NCBI GenBank assembly: GCA_035489755.1
Contig: DATGZK010000029.1
Coordinates: 58,001 to 122,000, forward strand
Direction of reading: 5' to 3'
DNA length: 64,000 nt
Source of the DNA: UBA9160 sp035489755
GTDB taxonomy: Bacteria; Myxococcota_A; UBA9160
The notes below the pieces were generated by a model. That model was not told the origin of the DNA, did not search any database, and saw nothing but the letters and a program-made list of their open reading frames with translations. The position numbers were made by a program, and so were the translations under genes. Shown one piece after another: positions 24,649 through 33,798 of this stretch (position 1 is the first letter of the stretch; each line of letters opens with the position of its first letter).

Positions 24649-26403
24649 ATGAAGCGACGCCCCGTCAGCAACGCGGAGATCGCCGAAAGGCTCCGCGAGA
24701 TGGCGCTCTTTCTCGAGATGGAAGGGGTCGCTTTCAAGCCCCGTGCCTACGAGAAGGCGGCGTACGCCGTCGGGTCGCACGCAAGTCCCCTTGCTGAGCT
24801 TTTCGCCACGGGGGGTGTCGCCGCCCTGCAAGCTGTTCCGGCCGTCGGGAAGGGAATCGCTGAGCGAATTGCCGAGCTGCTGGAGCACGGCAGAATCGAC
24901 GAGCTCGAGCGTATGCGCCGGGCCACTCCAATCGACGTGCTCGGGCTGACCTCAATCGAGGGGGTCGGACCAAAACACGCCAAGGCGCTGTACGATGCGC
25001 TCCGCGTGCGCTCCCTCGCCGACCTCGAGGCGGCGTGTCGCGGCGGGCGAGTCCGCGACGTGCCGCACTTCGGTCTGAAGAGCGAGCAGAAGATCCTGCG
25101 CGGCCTAGAGCTCCGCAAGCAGGAAAGCGGCCGCCATCCGATCGGTGAGGTGTGGCCGCTCGCACGCGAAATCGAGGCCCGACTCGCCAAGCTTGTCGGT
25201 GCACGGCGCGTTTCGATCGCGGGCTCACTGAGGCGCCGCAAAGAAACAATCGGCGACCTCGACTTCCTGGTCGTTTCCCCGGACCCCGGCCCGGTGATGC
25301 GCCTGTTCGTGGAAATGGCGGAAGTGGTCGCCGTCCACGCGCGCGGAGAGTCAAAGTCGATGGTTCGGCTTGCCAATGGCATGGATGCGGACCTGCGTGT
25401 CGTCCCGGCGGAAAGCTTCGGCGCCGCCCTCGTCTACTTCACGGGCAGCAAGGACCACAATGTGGTGCTCCGCCGCATGGCCCAAGAAGCCGGGTTGAAG
25501 CTGAATGAGTACGGCGTCTTCAAGGGCGAGAAAGCGATCGCCGGCCGAACCGAAGAGGACGTTTATGAGGCGCTCGGGCTGGAGTGGATCCCGCCCGAGC
25601 TGCGCGAGGATCAAGGGGAGATCGAGGCCGCGGGCGCGGGACGCTTGCCGAAACTGATCGAGTACGGCGCGCTGCGCGGCGACCTGCAGATCCAAACGGA
25701 CTGGACCGACGGCGCAGCCTCGATCGAACAGATGGCCATCGCGGCAAAGGCTCTCGGACTCGAATACATTGCAATTACCGATCACACGCGCGATCTCGCC
25801 ATGTCGCATGGTTCGGACGAGAAACAACTGCTTGAGCAGGCCGACGAGATTCAGCGCGTGAACAGCAAGCTGAAAGGCATTCGGGTGCTCGCCGGCGCCG
25901 AGGTAAACATTCGAAAGGACGGAACCCTCGATGTCACGGACGAGGCACTCGGGCGCCTCGACGTCGTGGGTGCGGCCGTCCACTCGCTCTTCGGCCAATC
26001 TCGTTCCGTCGCTACGCGCCGCGTGATCCGCGCCATGGAGAATCCGCATGTGGACGTGCTGTTCCATCCCACGGCGCGGCAACTCGGACGACGCGAGCCC
26101 CTCGATCTCGACATGGATGCCGTGATTCAAGCCGCAAAGCGCACCGGCACCGTGCTGGAGGTGGATGGCATCCCCGATCGACTCGACCTCAAGGATGAGT
26201 ATGTCCGCAAGGCAGTGGACGCTCGGGTACCGCTGGTGATCGACTCGGACGCGCACCATCCCAGCCACCTGCGCTACGCAGATGAGTTTGGCGTGGCGGT
26301 CGCGCGGCGCGGCTGGGCCCGGGCGTCGGACGTCCTCAACACGCTCCCGGTGGAGAAGCTCCTCGACCGCTTGAAGGATCGGAGGAGACGCCGCAGTGGG
26401 TAG
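24649..26403 (+). CDS. polX: Family X DNA polymerase with PHP domain (PolX)
   Basis: 584 residues from the ATG at 24649; a TTG two codons earlier is also open. Helix-hairpin-helix repeats (AVPAVGKGIAERIAELL, LTSIEGVGPKHAKAL), nucleotidyltransferase motif GSLRRRKETIGDLDFLVV with metal ligands D203/D205 and D248, and a C-terminal PHP exonuclease domain (from about 340: ITDHTRD, VDSDAHHPSH-like end). It fills gaps in base-excision repair. In the first PHP motif the expected metal-binding His is replaced: residues 344-350 read GDLQIQT, so the 3'-5' exonuclease may be weak or lost. Confidence 0.9.
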   Translation: MKRRPVSNAEIAERLREMALFLEMEGVAFKPRAYEKAAYAVGSHASPLAELFATGGVAALQAVPAVGKGIAERIAELLEHGRIDELERMRRATPIDVLGLTSIEGVGPKHAKALYDALRVRSLADLEAACRGGRVRDVPHFGLKSEQKILRGLELRKQESGRHPIGEVWPLAREIEARLAKLVGARRVSIAGSLRRRKETIGDLDFLVVSPDPGPVMRLFVEMAEVVAVHARGESKSMVRLANGMDADLRVVPAESFGAALVYFTGSKDHNVVLRRMAQEAGLKLNEYGVFKGEKAIAGRTEEDVYEALGLEWIPPELREDQGEIEAAGAGRLPKLIEYGALRGDLQIQTDWTDGAASIEQMAIAAKALGLEYIAITDHTRDLAMSHGSDEKQLLEQADEIQRVNSKLKGIRVLAGAEVNIRKDGTLDVTDEALGRLDVVGAAVHSLFGQSRSVATRRVIRAMENPHVDVLFHPTARQLGRREPLDLDMDAVIQAAKRTGTVLEVDGIPDRLDLKDEYVRKAVDARVPLVIDSDAHHPSHLRYADEFGVAVARRGWARASDVLNTLPVEKLLDRLKDRRRRRSG

Positions 26404-26947
26404 AAGGGTTATGGCCGCGCTTTGGCTGGCCCTCGCGGTGCCGATCGATCACGCGGCCGGGCAGGACACGGGCCTCGCGCTTCGCTCTGCCGCCTTTGCG
26501 CCGGGGGCCGATATCCCGAGCCGCTACACGTGCGAAGGCCTGGATCTCTCGCCGCCTCTTGCCTGGACTGAACCGCCCCCTGGGACGCAGAGCTTCGCCC
26601 TCGTGCTCGACGATCCAGACGCACCCGACCCGAAGGCGCCCCAGACAACGTGGGTGCACTGGGTGGTGGTGGGGATTCCCTTGAAGGTGCGCCAGCTCGC
26701 CGACGGCGCGGGCGGGGGACGGCTCCCCACAGGCGCACGGAATGGCCTCAATGACTGGAAGCGCGCCGACTATGGCGGGCCGTGCCCGCCGATCGGTCGA
26801 CACCGCTACTTCTACAAGCTCTATGCCCTCGACACAACGCTCTCGGAGGTCTCCTCACCCAGCAAGGCGGAGCTCGAACGCGCCATGCAGGGCCATGTCC
26901 TCGCGCGGGCGGAGCTCATCGGGACCTACGAGAAAAAGCATCCCTAG
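26396..26947 (+). CDS. YbhB/YbcL-family PEBP-like exported protein
   Basis: 183 residues with a signal peptide (AALWLALAVPIDHAAG). PEBP/Raf-kinase-inhibitor-like core: YTCEGLDLSPPLAWTEPP, DDPDAPDPKAPQTTWVHWVV, YGGPCPPIGRHRYFYKLYALD. Bacterial members bind small anionic ligands; function is mostly unknown. The GTG start overlaps polX by 8 bases. It is 114 bases upstream of nadE. Confidence 0.85.
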   Translation: MGRRVMAALWLALAVPIDHAAGQDTGLALRSAAFAPGADIPSRYTCEGLDLSPPLAWTEPPPGTQSFALVLDDPDAPDPKAPQTTWVHWVVVGIPLKVRQLADGAGGGRLPTGARNGLNDWKRADYGGPCPPIGRHRYFYKLYALDTTLSEVSSPSKAELERAMQGHVLARAELIGTYEKKHP

Positions 26948-27061
26948 CCCACCGGACCCATCGATCCCCTCGCGGCCTCCCCGCGAGTGCCCGAGGAGGC
27001 CGAAGAAGCAGAATCCACGTACCCTTGCAGTCGTCTTGCTACGGGGCCACACAGCAAAACG

Positions 27062-29101
27062 ATGAAACCGCGTACAGCCGCAGCGCACGATTTTTTTAAC
27101 CTGTACACACACAACTTCGTGCGCGTGGCGGTCGCAACCCCGGCATTGCGGGTCGCCGACCCTGCGTTCAACGTCGAAGGTACGCTTACCTTGATGGCCA
27201 AAGCGGCCCATGAGAAGGCCATCGTTTGCGTCTTTCCCGAACTCGGAATCTCTTCCTACACTTGTGATGATCTGTTCCACCAACAGGCGCTCATTGCGGG
27301 CGCGGAGGAAGCGCTGTCGGAGCTGCTTCGACGGACGAGGGATTTGCCCCTGCTCGCTCTTGTGGGCATGCCGGTGCAAGTGGACGGCCTTCTCTACAAC
27401 TGCGCTGCTCTGATCTGTCGCGGGAGGCTTCTCGGAATCGCACCGAAGTCGTACCTGCCGAACTATCGGGAGTTCTACGAGCTGCGGCAATTCACTCCCG
27501 CAGATGTCTGTACCAGGAGCGAAATCACGCTTGCGGGTCAACGCGCTCCCTTTGGCAACCGCCTCATCTTTCGCTTGCAGGAGCAGCCCAAGCTCGCCCT
27601 GTTTGTCGAAATCTGCGAAGACCTTTGGGTCCCGGCGCCGCCCTCTTCGTTCGCCGCTCTCGCGGGCGCGACCCTGGTCGCCAATCTTTCAGCCTCCAAT
27701 GTGGTCGTGGGCAAGTATCAATACCGGCGCAGTCTCGCGTCAAACCAATCCGCACGATGCATCGCGGCGTATCTCTACAGTGCATCCGGTCCCGGGGAAT
27801 CGACGACCGACCTCGCGTGGGACGGCCACGCGATGATCTGGGAGAACGGCAACCTCCTCGCCGAGTCGCGTCGCTTCTCGCAGGTGCCGCAGCTCACCTT
27901 CGCCGAGGTCGATCTCGATCGCTTGTGGGCGGATCGCATGCGACAGAACTCCTTCGGTCAGTCGATGCAATGCCACCGGACGGAGATCTCGGGGTTTCAC
28001 GAGATCGATTTCTCGCTGGCATTGCCCAAGGGACGTCTGCCACTCGCGCGACGCGTCGAGCGCTACCCGTATGTGCCGGAGGATCCCGCGACGCGGGATG
28101 CCCGCTGCGAGGAGGTCTACCGCATCCAGGTGCAGGGCCTCGTCACACGCATGCGTGCAACCGGCATGAAGAAGCTGGTGATCGGGGTCTCCGGCGGCCT
28201 TGACTCCACGCAGGCGCTTCTCGTGTGTGCGCGCGCGCTGGACGAGCTTGGACTCCCCCCAAAAAACATTCTGGCCTACACGATGCCAGGGTTTGCGACG
28301 ACCGCGCGAACGAAGAGCCAGGCGTGGAGCTTGATGCGAGCCCTCGGCGCCACTGCCGAAGAAATCGATATCCGGCCCGCCTGCTTGCAGATGCTAAAAG
28401 CGCTGAATCATCCCTACGCGAAAGGAGACAGGCGCCCCCGGGTCTATGATCTGACCTTCGAGAATGTGCAGGCGGGTGAGCGGACAAGTCATCTTTTTCG
28501 GCTCGCCAATCGCTACGGCGCGATCGTCGTCGGGACCGGGGACCTCTCGGAACTCGCGCTCGGCTGGTGTACCTACGGCGTCGGCGACCAGATGTCACAC
28601 TACAACGTGAATGTCAGCGTACCGAAGACGCTTATCCGGGACTTGATCGGGTGGGTGGGGCATTCGGGTGAATTTGATCGGGGCGTCGGACGGGTCCTCG
28701 CGCGCGTACTTGCGACGGATATCAGTCCGGAGCTCGTGCCGGGGAGTCATCGCGGGCAACCCGCACAGCTGAGTGAGAGCGTGGTGGGGCCGTACCCGCT
28801 CCAGGACTTCCATCTCTACTACACCTTGCGATTTGGCTACGCCCCGGCGAAGGTCGCCTTCCTCGCCTGGAATGCGTGGCGTGGCAAGGACGGCTACCGC
28901 CTCGCGGAGATCCGGAAGTGGCTCGGCGTCTTTCTGACCCGCTTCTTCCAAACCAGCCAGTTCAAGCGCAGCGCGCTCCCGAATGGTCCCAAAGTCGGCT
29001 CCGGGGGGTCGCTCTCGCCGCGAGGAGACTGGCGTGCACCCTCCGACAGTGTTGCAGAGCCCTGGCTCGAGGACCTAGAGCGCGTGCCGGCGCGCGACTA
29101 G
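27062..29101 (+). CDS. nadE: Glutamine-dependent NAD(+) synthetase
   Basis: 679 residues, the length of the two-domain (mycobacterial-type) NadE. The N-terminal nitrilase-like glutaminase has the Glu-Lys-Cys triad in VCVFPELGIS, APKSYLPNYREF and FVEICEDLWVP. The C-terminal ATP-pyrophosphatase has SGGLDSTQALL and GTGDLSELALGWCTYG. It makes NAD from deamido-NAD, ATP and glutamine, with an internal ammonia channel. The ATG at 27062 (MKPRTAAAHDFFNLYTHNF) fits the family start; the frame stays open 75 bases further upstream. Last 4 bases overlap the small opposite-strand gene. Confidence 0.93.
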   Translation: MKPRTAAAHDFFNLYTHNFVRVAVATPALRVADPAFNVEGTLTLMAKAAHEKAIVCVFPELGISSYTCDDLFHQQALIAGAEEALSELLRRTRDLPLLALVGMPVQVDGLLYNCAALICRGRLLGIAPKSYLPNYREFYELRQFTPADVCTRSEITLAGQRAPFGNRLIFRLQEQPKLALFVEICEDLWVPAPPSSFAALAGATLVANLSASNVVVGKYQYRRSLASNQSARCIAAYLYSASGPGESTTDLAWDGHAMIWENGNLLAESRRFSQVPQLTFAEVDLDRLWADRMRQNSFGQSMQCHRTEISGFHEIDFSLALPKGRLPLARRVERYPYVPEDPATRDARCEEVYRIQVQGLVTRMRATGMKKLVIGVSGGLDSTQALLVCARALDELGLPPKNILAYTMPGFATTARTKSQAWSLMRALGATAEEIDIRPACLQMLKALNHPYAKGDRRPRVYDLTFENVQAGERTSHLFRLANRYGAIVVGTGDLSELALGWCTYGVGDQMSHYNVNVSVPKTLIRDLIGWVGHSGEFDRGVGRVLARVLATDISPELVPGSHRGQPAQLSESVVGPYPLQDFHLYYTLRFGYAPAKVAFLAWNAWRGKDGYRLAEIRKWLGVFLTRFFQTSQFKRSALPNGPKVGSGGSLSPRGDWRAPSDSVAEPWLEDLERVPARD

Positions 29102-29280
29102 CCGAGTTCGAGGCGACGCCTTGCAGCCCACTGTTTCGCCTTCGCAATGGCAATGCGGATCGCCCGGCCCTCGTCCATTCCTTCTTCGAGCAGCGCGTTA
29201 GCGATTTCGATCGCCTTCTCGCGCACCCGCTCGGGCAGCATCTCCATCGCCGGCGGATAGCGGAGGACATTCCAGGGCAA
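29098..29280 (-). CDS. Small conserved YdaT-like protein
   Basis: 60 residues, MPWNVLRYPPAMEMLPERV then EKAIEIANALLEEGMDEGRA and IRIAIAKAKQWA. The pattern MPW...YP..M..LP..VR.KAI.IANALL.EG.DEG.AI.IA..KAK.WA is widespread in short bacterial proteins such as Bacillus YdaT. The function is unknown. Convergent with nadE. Confidence 0.75.
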   Translation of the reverse strand: MPWNVLRYPPAMEMLPERVREKAIEIANALLEEGMDEGRAIRIAIAKAKQWAARRRLELG

Positions 29281-29364
29281 AGCATCTCCTGTGGTCTTGT
29301 GCCGCGTCTGCTCGGCTGCGCAACGAACGTACCAGGGCCATGCGCTCGGAGCAGGCCTTGCTGT

Positions 29365-30129
29365 CTACGGATGGACCCGCCTCTCGTTCGGCGCTGCTCC
29401 TTCACCCGAAGGCAACATCGAACGGACAGACGCCGGGAGCGGGTCTCGCTTGCGCGCGAGAATCAGTCGCTCATAGGCTTTCGCGATCCGTGTGCATACG
29501 GCTTCCAGCGCGGCAAAGGAAGCATCCGCCAAGGCCTCAGCCCCATTGTCCGCGTAGAGAAGGCCTACGATCCGGCCTTGAATCACGATGGGAAGGATCG
29601 CGATCTCCTGTACGCTGTCGCGCCCAAGCATCCCAAGGATTCGCGCGCCGAGTCCGTCCTGGGGTGGGAGCCCGCGCACAGGTTCGTGACTCGCAACGAC
29701 CTCGGCAAACGGGCTCGTCACATCGGAGGGGAAGAGGAGCTGCTCCCCGCAGTTTTCGACTCCTTCCCCGCAAACGCCTTGAAGCACACCGCGATGGATT
29801 CGCAGCAGAGCCGCTGCAGACACGTACGCCCGGGCAAGGTGGACGGCGAGACGTGCCACATGGTCGCGATGCGTGGCGCGGTCGATCTCGGCTTCGAGCG
29901 CGGCCGCTGTCCCGGCCGACGGACGCCTCGTGGCTGCCGGAGCAAGCGACTTCTTCCCCTGCACCGGAGTCTCCCGTGTGCCTGCGAATGGATGAACCCG
30001 CGCTTCGGGGGGGCGGGGCGCTTCGGAGTTTCGCGTGGGCTCCGCCGCGACCTTCGAGTAGAGCGCGTAGAAGATTTCCGGGTCAATCAGCTCCTCTCCG
30101 GGGCCCAGCGGACCGATGCGCGCCCTCAC
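29365..30129 (-). CDS. GAF-domain-like protein coupled to PilZ gene
   Basis: 254 residues from the GTG at 30129, which overlaps the PilZ stop (GTGA). The N-terminal about 90 residues are low-complexity and basic. A GAF-like domain follows from about 95 to 235 (LEAEIDRATHRDHVARLAVHL, HEPVRGLPPQDGLGARILGML, EIAILPIVIQGRIVGLLYADNGA). It probably senses a small ligand or acts as a scaffold, with the translationally coupled PilZ protein giving c-di-GMP input. No output domain is fused to it. Confidence 0.65.
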   Translation of the reverse strand: MRARIGPLGPGEELIDPEIFYALYSKVAAEPTRNSEAPRPPEARVHPFAGTRETPVQGKKSLAPAATRRPSAGTAAALEAEIDRATHRDHVARLAVHLARAYVSAAALLRIHRGVLQGVCGEGVENCGEQLLFPSDVTSPFAEVVASHEPVRGLPPQDGLGARILGMLGRDSVQEIAILPIVIQGRIVGLLYADNGAEALADASFAALEAVCTRIAKAYERLILARKRDPLPASVRSMLPSGEGAAPNERRVHP

Positions 30130-30479
30130 GATTCGCTCGCGCTCGCGTCTTCCACCCAGCGCTGATACGCAGCCGGGGGCCCAATGAGATGGAGACCGAC
30201 GCCGCCGGAGGACAGCAGTTTGAGGCTGTGCGGAATGTGGCGCCGGTTCGGCACAGAGGCCTCGAGGACGAACTGCTCTCCCGCCGTGGTGCGGAAGGCC
30301 ACCACGGCGGCAGCGCCGAGAGGGAGCGCCGCATGAGTCTCGACGAAGAGACCGCGAGCCGAGAGATTCTGCACCACTCCCGGGTGGCGATCTCCATTCA
30401 CCATCACAGCGCAGGGGATGCATTGCTTGACTCGGCGGGCTTCTCGCCGATCGAGCTCAGGAATGAACCGTCGCCGCAT
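30126..30479 (-). CDS. PilZ-domain protein (c-di-GMP receptor-like)
   Basis: 117 residues from the ATG at 30479. RRFIPELDRREARRVKQCIP supplies the RxxxR-type basic N-terminal motif, NLSARGLFVET is the second PilZ motif (D/NxSxxG), and LLSSGGVGLHLIG follows. Such domains change conformation on binding c-di-GMP. It is followed by a coupled GAF-like gene and preceded by an HD-GYP protein gene that could degrade c-di-GMP. Confidence 0.8.
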   Translation of the reverse strand: MRRRFIPELDRREARRVKQCIPCAVMVNGDRHPGVVQNLSARGLFVETHAALPLGAAAVVAFRTTAGEQFVLEASVPNRRHIPHSLKLLSSGGVGLHLIGPPAAYQRWVEDASASES

Positions 30480-30598
30480 GACCGAGGCCTCCTGCGGGGA
30501 TCGAGCGCCCCTCGATAGGTGGCCGCGGACCCCGCGGACGTGACGGGACCCGCAGGTGTGAGGCCGCGGGCGCGACGCGACACGCAAGGGTGGCTCCC

Positions 30599-30940
30599 CT
30601 AAGAGACCGCAAGTCTCCGAGCATCAGCGGCAGTCTCTTGGAGCTCCGCCCCGCCCTCATACCGCAAGGGGCTTTGTGCGCGCGCTCGCTGGAGAGGCCG
30701 CAGGCCCCCTTGGCAGAGGTCCTTGTGCGCAACTTCGAGCCGCATGGGCACGAGGAGCGCGCCTGGGGGCACAGCCACCTCGACTGTTGCGGCCCGACCG
30801 GGGCCGAGTTGCGTTGGGACTGCCAACGCCTTGCCGGCAACTTGTGTGGATGCCGAGGACGTGGTCCAGGAGACCCGGACTTCGGCGGGCTCGCCGCTCC
30901 CGCAGCGGAATTTCGTCGCCAATCCGGCAAAAACAGGCAA
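30599..30940 (-). CDS. Uncertain ORF, weakly PilZ-like
   Basis: 113-residue frame from TTG. GEPAEVRVSW, VEVAVPPGALLVPMRLEVAH and YEGGAELQETAADARRL faintly recall a PilZ barrel with its usual C-terminus, but the diagnostic RxxxR and DxSxxG motifs are absent. It sits between the HD-GYP and PilZ genes on the same strand, which is the main reason to keep it. No good ribosome site, and competing frames are open on both strands. The rest of 30480-30998 shows nothing else. Confidence 0.3.
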   Translation of the reverse strand: MPVFAGLATKFRCGSGEPAEVRVSWTTSSASTQVAGKALAVPTQLGPGRAATVEVAVPPGALLVPMRLEVAHKDLCQGGLRPLQRARAQSPLRYEGGAELQETAADARRLAVS

Positions 30941-30998
30941 CCAGCGAAGCCCTTCCCGCGCTCACGCCACGGGTCGGAGCGTCCTCGCTAATTGATTC

Positions 30999-32279
30999 CT
31001 AGGGTGTCTCGTCGAACTGGATCTCTCCGCGCCCGACGAGGTCGAGGAACACTTGCACCACCTTGGGATCGAACTGGGTGCCCGCGGCGTTTTGAATGCG
31101 AGAAAGTGCATCCTCGACCGAGATGGCTTGCTTGTAGGTAGCCTTGCTCGTCATGCTGTCGAATGCCTCCGCGACGCCGATGATGCGAGCTTCGAGCGGA
31201 ATGTCTTCAGCGGCGAGCTTTTGCGGATAGCCTCTTCCATCGAACCACTCGTGATGGTGGAGAACAAAGGGCGCAAGGTCGCTCCAGAGGCGAACCGGCG
31301 AAAGCATGCCCGCGCCGAGTGCGGGATGCTTCTCGAACGCTGCTCGGACTCCGTGCAGATCGGGTTTGATCTTGAGCATGCCCACGTCGTGGAGCAGCGA
31401 GGCGAAGTGCAGTCGATGGAGCCGATCTTCGGAGAAGTCCAGGGCGCGAGCGATGCGGTTCGCGATGCGGGCGACGCGGCGCGCGTGTCCCGCCTGGACA
31501 TCGCAGTGCGCATCAAGCGCAGCCACGAGCATTTCAGTCACGTGGGTGAAAAAGTTCTGCTGGGACTCCTGGAGATCCGCATTGCGAGTCGCGACGGCTG
31601 CGAGCGCGCTCAGCGTCAAGAGCGCACTCACCTCGCTTTCGCCCAAGCGGTGAGTGATCCGCGAGTATACGACAGCCAACGCGCCCATCGCTTCGCGCGG
31701 ACCCATCAGGGGGACAACAATCGCGGCGGGCATCGACGGACTCGCTCCGCAGACCGCTGGTTTTGCGTCGCGAACCACCCCCTCGGCCAGCTTCTCGAGC
31801 TCGGCGCGCACCGCCTCTCCCGGCTGGCCCCCGCTTGCCGAGGAGACGAGCGACAACCGGGCTTCCTTGTCCGAGCGCATCCACAAAAACCCGGCGGCCG
31901 ACCCAGTTACGGCCAGCGCGACAGCGGCCGTCACCCCCGCAACGTCATTGGCGTGCCTCGCGTTTGCGAGCTTCGCCGACGCGTCGAGAAGACCTTGCAG
32001 TCGCCCGTTGTCCGCGTCCATGCGTTCGAGGCTCTGGTGCGCGGTGCGTCGAATCAGGAGGAACGATCCAAGGGTGAGGACCGCGACAGAGCCGAGGCCT
32101 CCCAACAGCCCTTCCGCCACCGGTCCTTCCGGCAGAGCCGGTACGACGTAGCGCAAGGCCAGGAAGGCAAGGGCCACAAGGGGAACGATCGCGCCGAGGA
32201 AGTAGCCGGTCAGGATCGCCCGGTCGAGCCGCTGGGAAAACATGGACAATCGATGAGGGGATCGCACTTTGGCGGCCAT
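30999..32279 (-). CDS. Membrane HD-GYP phosphodiesterase with GAF-like domain
   Basis: 426 residues: two membrane helices (about 21-43 and 58-76), a GAF-like region (about 95-235), then an HD-GYP domain with LLHDVGMLKI (H297/D298), HHHEWFDGRGYP (341-352) and RIIGVAEAFDSMTS. HD-GYP enzymes hydrolyse c-di-GMP (or cGAMP). The GYP signature itself is present as GRGYP. The membrane and GAF parts suggest control by an envelope or cytosolic signal. It heads the minus-strand PilZ/GAF group. Confidence 0.88.
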   Translation of the reverse strand: MAAKVRSPHRLSMFSQRLDRAILTGYFLGAIVPLVALAFLALRYVVPALPEGPVAEGLLGGLGSVAVLTLGSFLLIRRTAHQSLERMDADNGRLQGLLDASAKLANARHANDVAGVTAAVALAVTGSAAGFLWMRSDKEARLSLVSSASGGQPGEAVRAELEKLAEGVVRDAKPAVCGASPSMPAAIVVPLMGPREAMGALAVVYSRITHRLGESEVSALLTLSALAAVATRNADLQESQQNFFTHVTEMLVAALDAHCDVQAGHARRVARIANRIARALDFSEDRLHRLHFASLLHDVGMLKIKPDLHGVRAAFEKHPALGAGMLSPVRLWSDLAPFVLHHHEWFDGRGYPQKLAAEDIPLEARIIGVAEAFDSMTSKATYKQAISVEDALSRIQNAAGTQFDPKVVQVFLDLVGRGEIQFDETP

Positions 32280-32497
32280 TCGAGCAGCGGCGCCTCACTT
32301 TGGGTCTCCGGCTCCTATCGGCCGAGCGCAGCAGCGGCTGTAACCACCCGCTGCGGCAGTTGGCGTGATGAGCCTCCCCCCCACCGCAAACGCCTAGACC
32401 GACCCGCAGAAATCACCCAGGAACGCGCGCGGTAACTCGCATCACCTTTGTACGGCCAGCGGATGGAGTGATCTTCCAGCGGGGTGCGAGCCGCGGG

Positions 32498-33220
32498 CTA
32501 GTCCTCGGACCCGGTGCTGCACTGATTGAATCGTTCGTCCAAGGTTCGAGACGCAGTGCCCGCACCCGGGTTCCCGGCGTAAAACTCAAATTCGAAACGC
32601 GCATTGTCGGTCCGGAAGCCCACCGGTCCCTCGAGTGTCGCCATCTGGCTCCCGAGGGTTCCCTCCCAGACGACTCGGCCATCGGCGATGAGAGTGAGAT
32701 CATCGCCGTGCAGTGAGGCACGGAGCCAGTGGGATTCGCCGGGCTGCACCTTTGGGAGATCCACGCTGCTGCGCGCCTTCATCGTCACGTAGCCGCCAGC
32801 GTGGCATTCCGCGTGCGTGTGCTTGTCGGGGTTGCGTTTGATGGAGACGGCAAACTTGGAATCGGGCTCGATGTGCCACATCGCATAGACGAGATTGCAG
32901 GTGTCCTGCGCTCTGAGCTTAAGGCCGATCTGACGGCGCAGCTCGCCGGACGCAAGCGGCTTTGAGGCTTTGGTCGGTCCTAGGTAGCGGAACCGAACCT
33001 CAGCGGTCTGGTCGGTCCCGACCCGGACAACAGCGCGCGAGCTCGGCGCATCGATCGCCAGACGCCCATCGGGAAGAGCCGAGACGATCCCGTTGGTCAC
33101 ACACAGCTGCTCCCCACCAATCCGCTGTAGCGGCGTTTCGGGAGCCGCTTCCGCCATGGCTCGTGGGAAGGAGCAAGACAAGAGCGCGATGAGCCCGCTC
33201 ATGGCGAGGCCCTTGCTCAC
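32498..33220 (-). CDS. Secreted protein with concanavalin/LamG-like fold
   Basis: 240 residues, signal peptide (LIALLSCSFPRAMA). The beta-rich pattern and motifs HWLRASLHGDDLTLIADGRVVWEG and GPVGFRTDNARFEFEFY are those of the laminin-G/3-keto-disaccharide hydrolase-like jelly-roll, usually a sugar-binding or hydrolytic module. No catalytic residues can be named. Three or four Cys in the mature part could form disulfides. It stands alone. Confidence 0.7.
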   Translation of the reverse strand: MSKGLAMSGLIALLSCSFPRAMAEAAPETPLQRIGGEQLCVTNGIVSALPDGRLAIDAPSSRAVVRVGTDQTAEVRFRYLGPTKASKPLASGELRRQIGLKLRAQDTCNLVYAMWHIEPDSKFAVSIKRNPDKHTHAECHAGGYVTMKARSSVDLPKVQPGESHWLRASLHGDDLTLIADGRVVWEGTLGSQMATLEGPVGFRTDNARFEFEFYAGNPGAGTASRTLDERFNQCSTGSED

Positions 33221-33447
33221 GGACGCGCCATTTCTCGGCGACGGCGGCCCGCTTCTCGATAAGCGGCTTCCAAACCTCTCTCGCTATGAAGCACTTCCGT
33301 CATGACGCGGGAGAAGGCCACGATGATCGATCCCCATGAGGTTCTTCGGTCGTAGGAGCGAAGCGGCTTGCGGAGGGTATCTTTGCAGAGGTCGGCCTGC
33401 CGCCCAAGGTTGACGGTCGCGGCCGCGGATTCGCTCGGAGGCTCGTC

Positions 33448-33798
33448 GTGACACAGCTGTCCCATCCCACCATCGCGTGCGATCTCGGCGCTCTTACGGC
33501 GGAGGAGCGCGTGAGCCGGGCCAGGCTCGCCGCAAGGATCCGCTCGCTTGCGGCTGAAGTGGTCGAACTCGAGGACGGTTATGCGCTCCGGCTCGAGTCC
33601 GAGCCCGAAGTGGCCCGTCAAGCCCTCGAATGGATTCTTCTCGAAAGCCGCTGTTGTCCCTTTCTTCGAATGGAGCTCTGCGTCGAAGCGGAGCGCGGGC
33701 CGCTCTGGGTTCGCTCGGGAGGACCCGCCGGAGTGAAGGAGTTTCTTAATGCCGCAGGATTCGGCGTGACCTCGGCGAGGCCACCTTGCGCAGGTTGA
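33448..33798 (+). CDS. Conserved hypothetical protein with ERCCPF-like motif
   Basis: 116 residues from GTG. ACDLGALTAEER near the N-terminus, EDGYALRLESEPEVARQALEW split by helices, then ESRCCPFLRMELCVEAERG and PAGVKEFLNAAGF. Short proteins with a CCPF motif of this kind are common near metal- or redox-related genes. The Cys pair may bind metal. The function is unknown and no operon partner is seen. Confidence 0.7.
   Translation: MTQLSHPTIACDLGALTAEERVSRARLAARIRSLAAEVVELEDGYALRLESEPEVARQALEWILLESRCCPFLRMELCVEAERGPLWVRSGGPAGVKEFLNAAGFGVTSARPPCAG

Noticed and set aside
30457..30990. Several overlapping frames on both strands between HD-GYP and PilZ
   Set aside because: Only the minus frame 30599-30940 has any beta-domain-like pattern; the others are Arg/Pro/Ala-rich shadows.
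31053..32435. Plus-strand open frame of 460 codons
   Set aside because: It lies opposite the HD-GYP gene, has no recognisable domain, and is rich in Arg/Glu/His as expected for antisense of GC-rich code.
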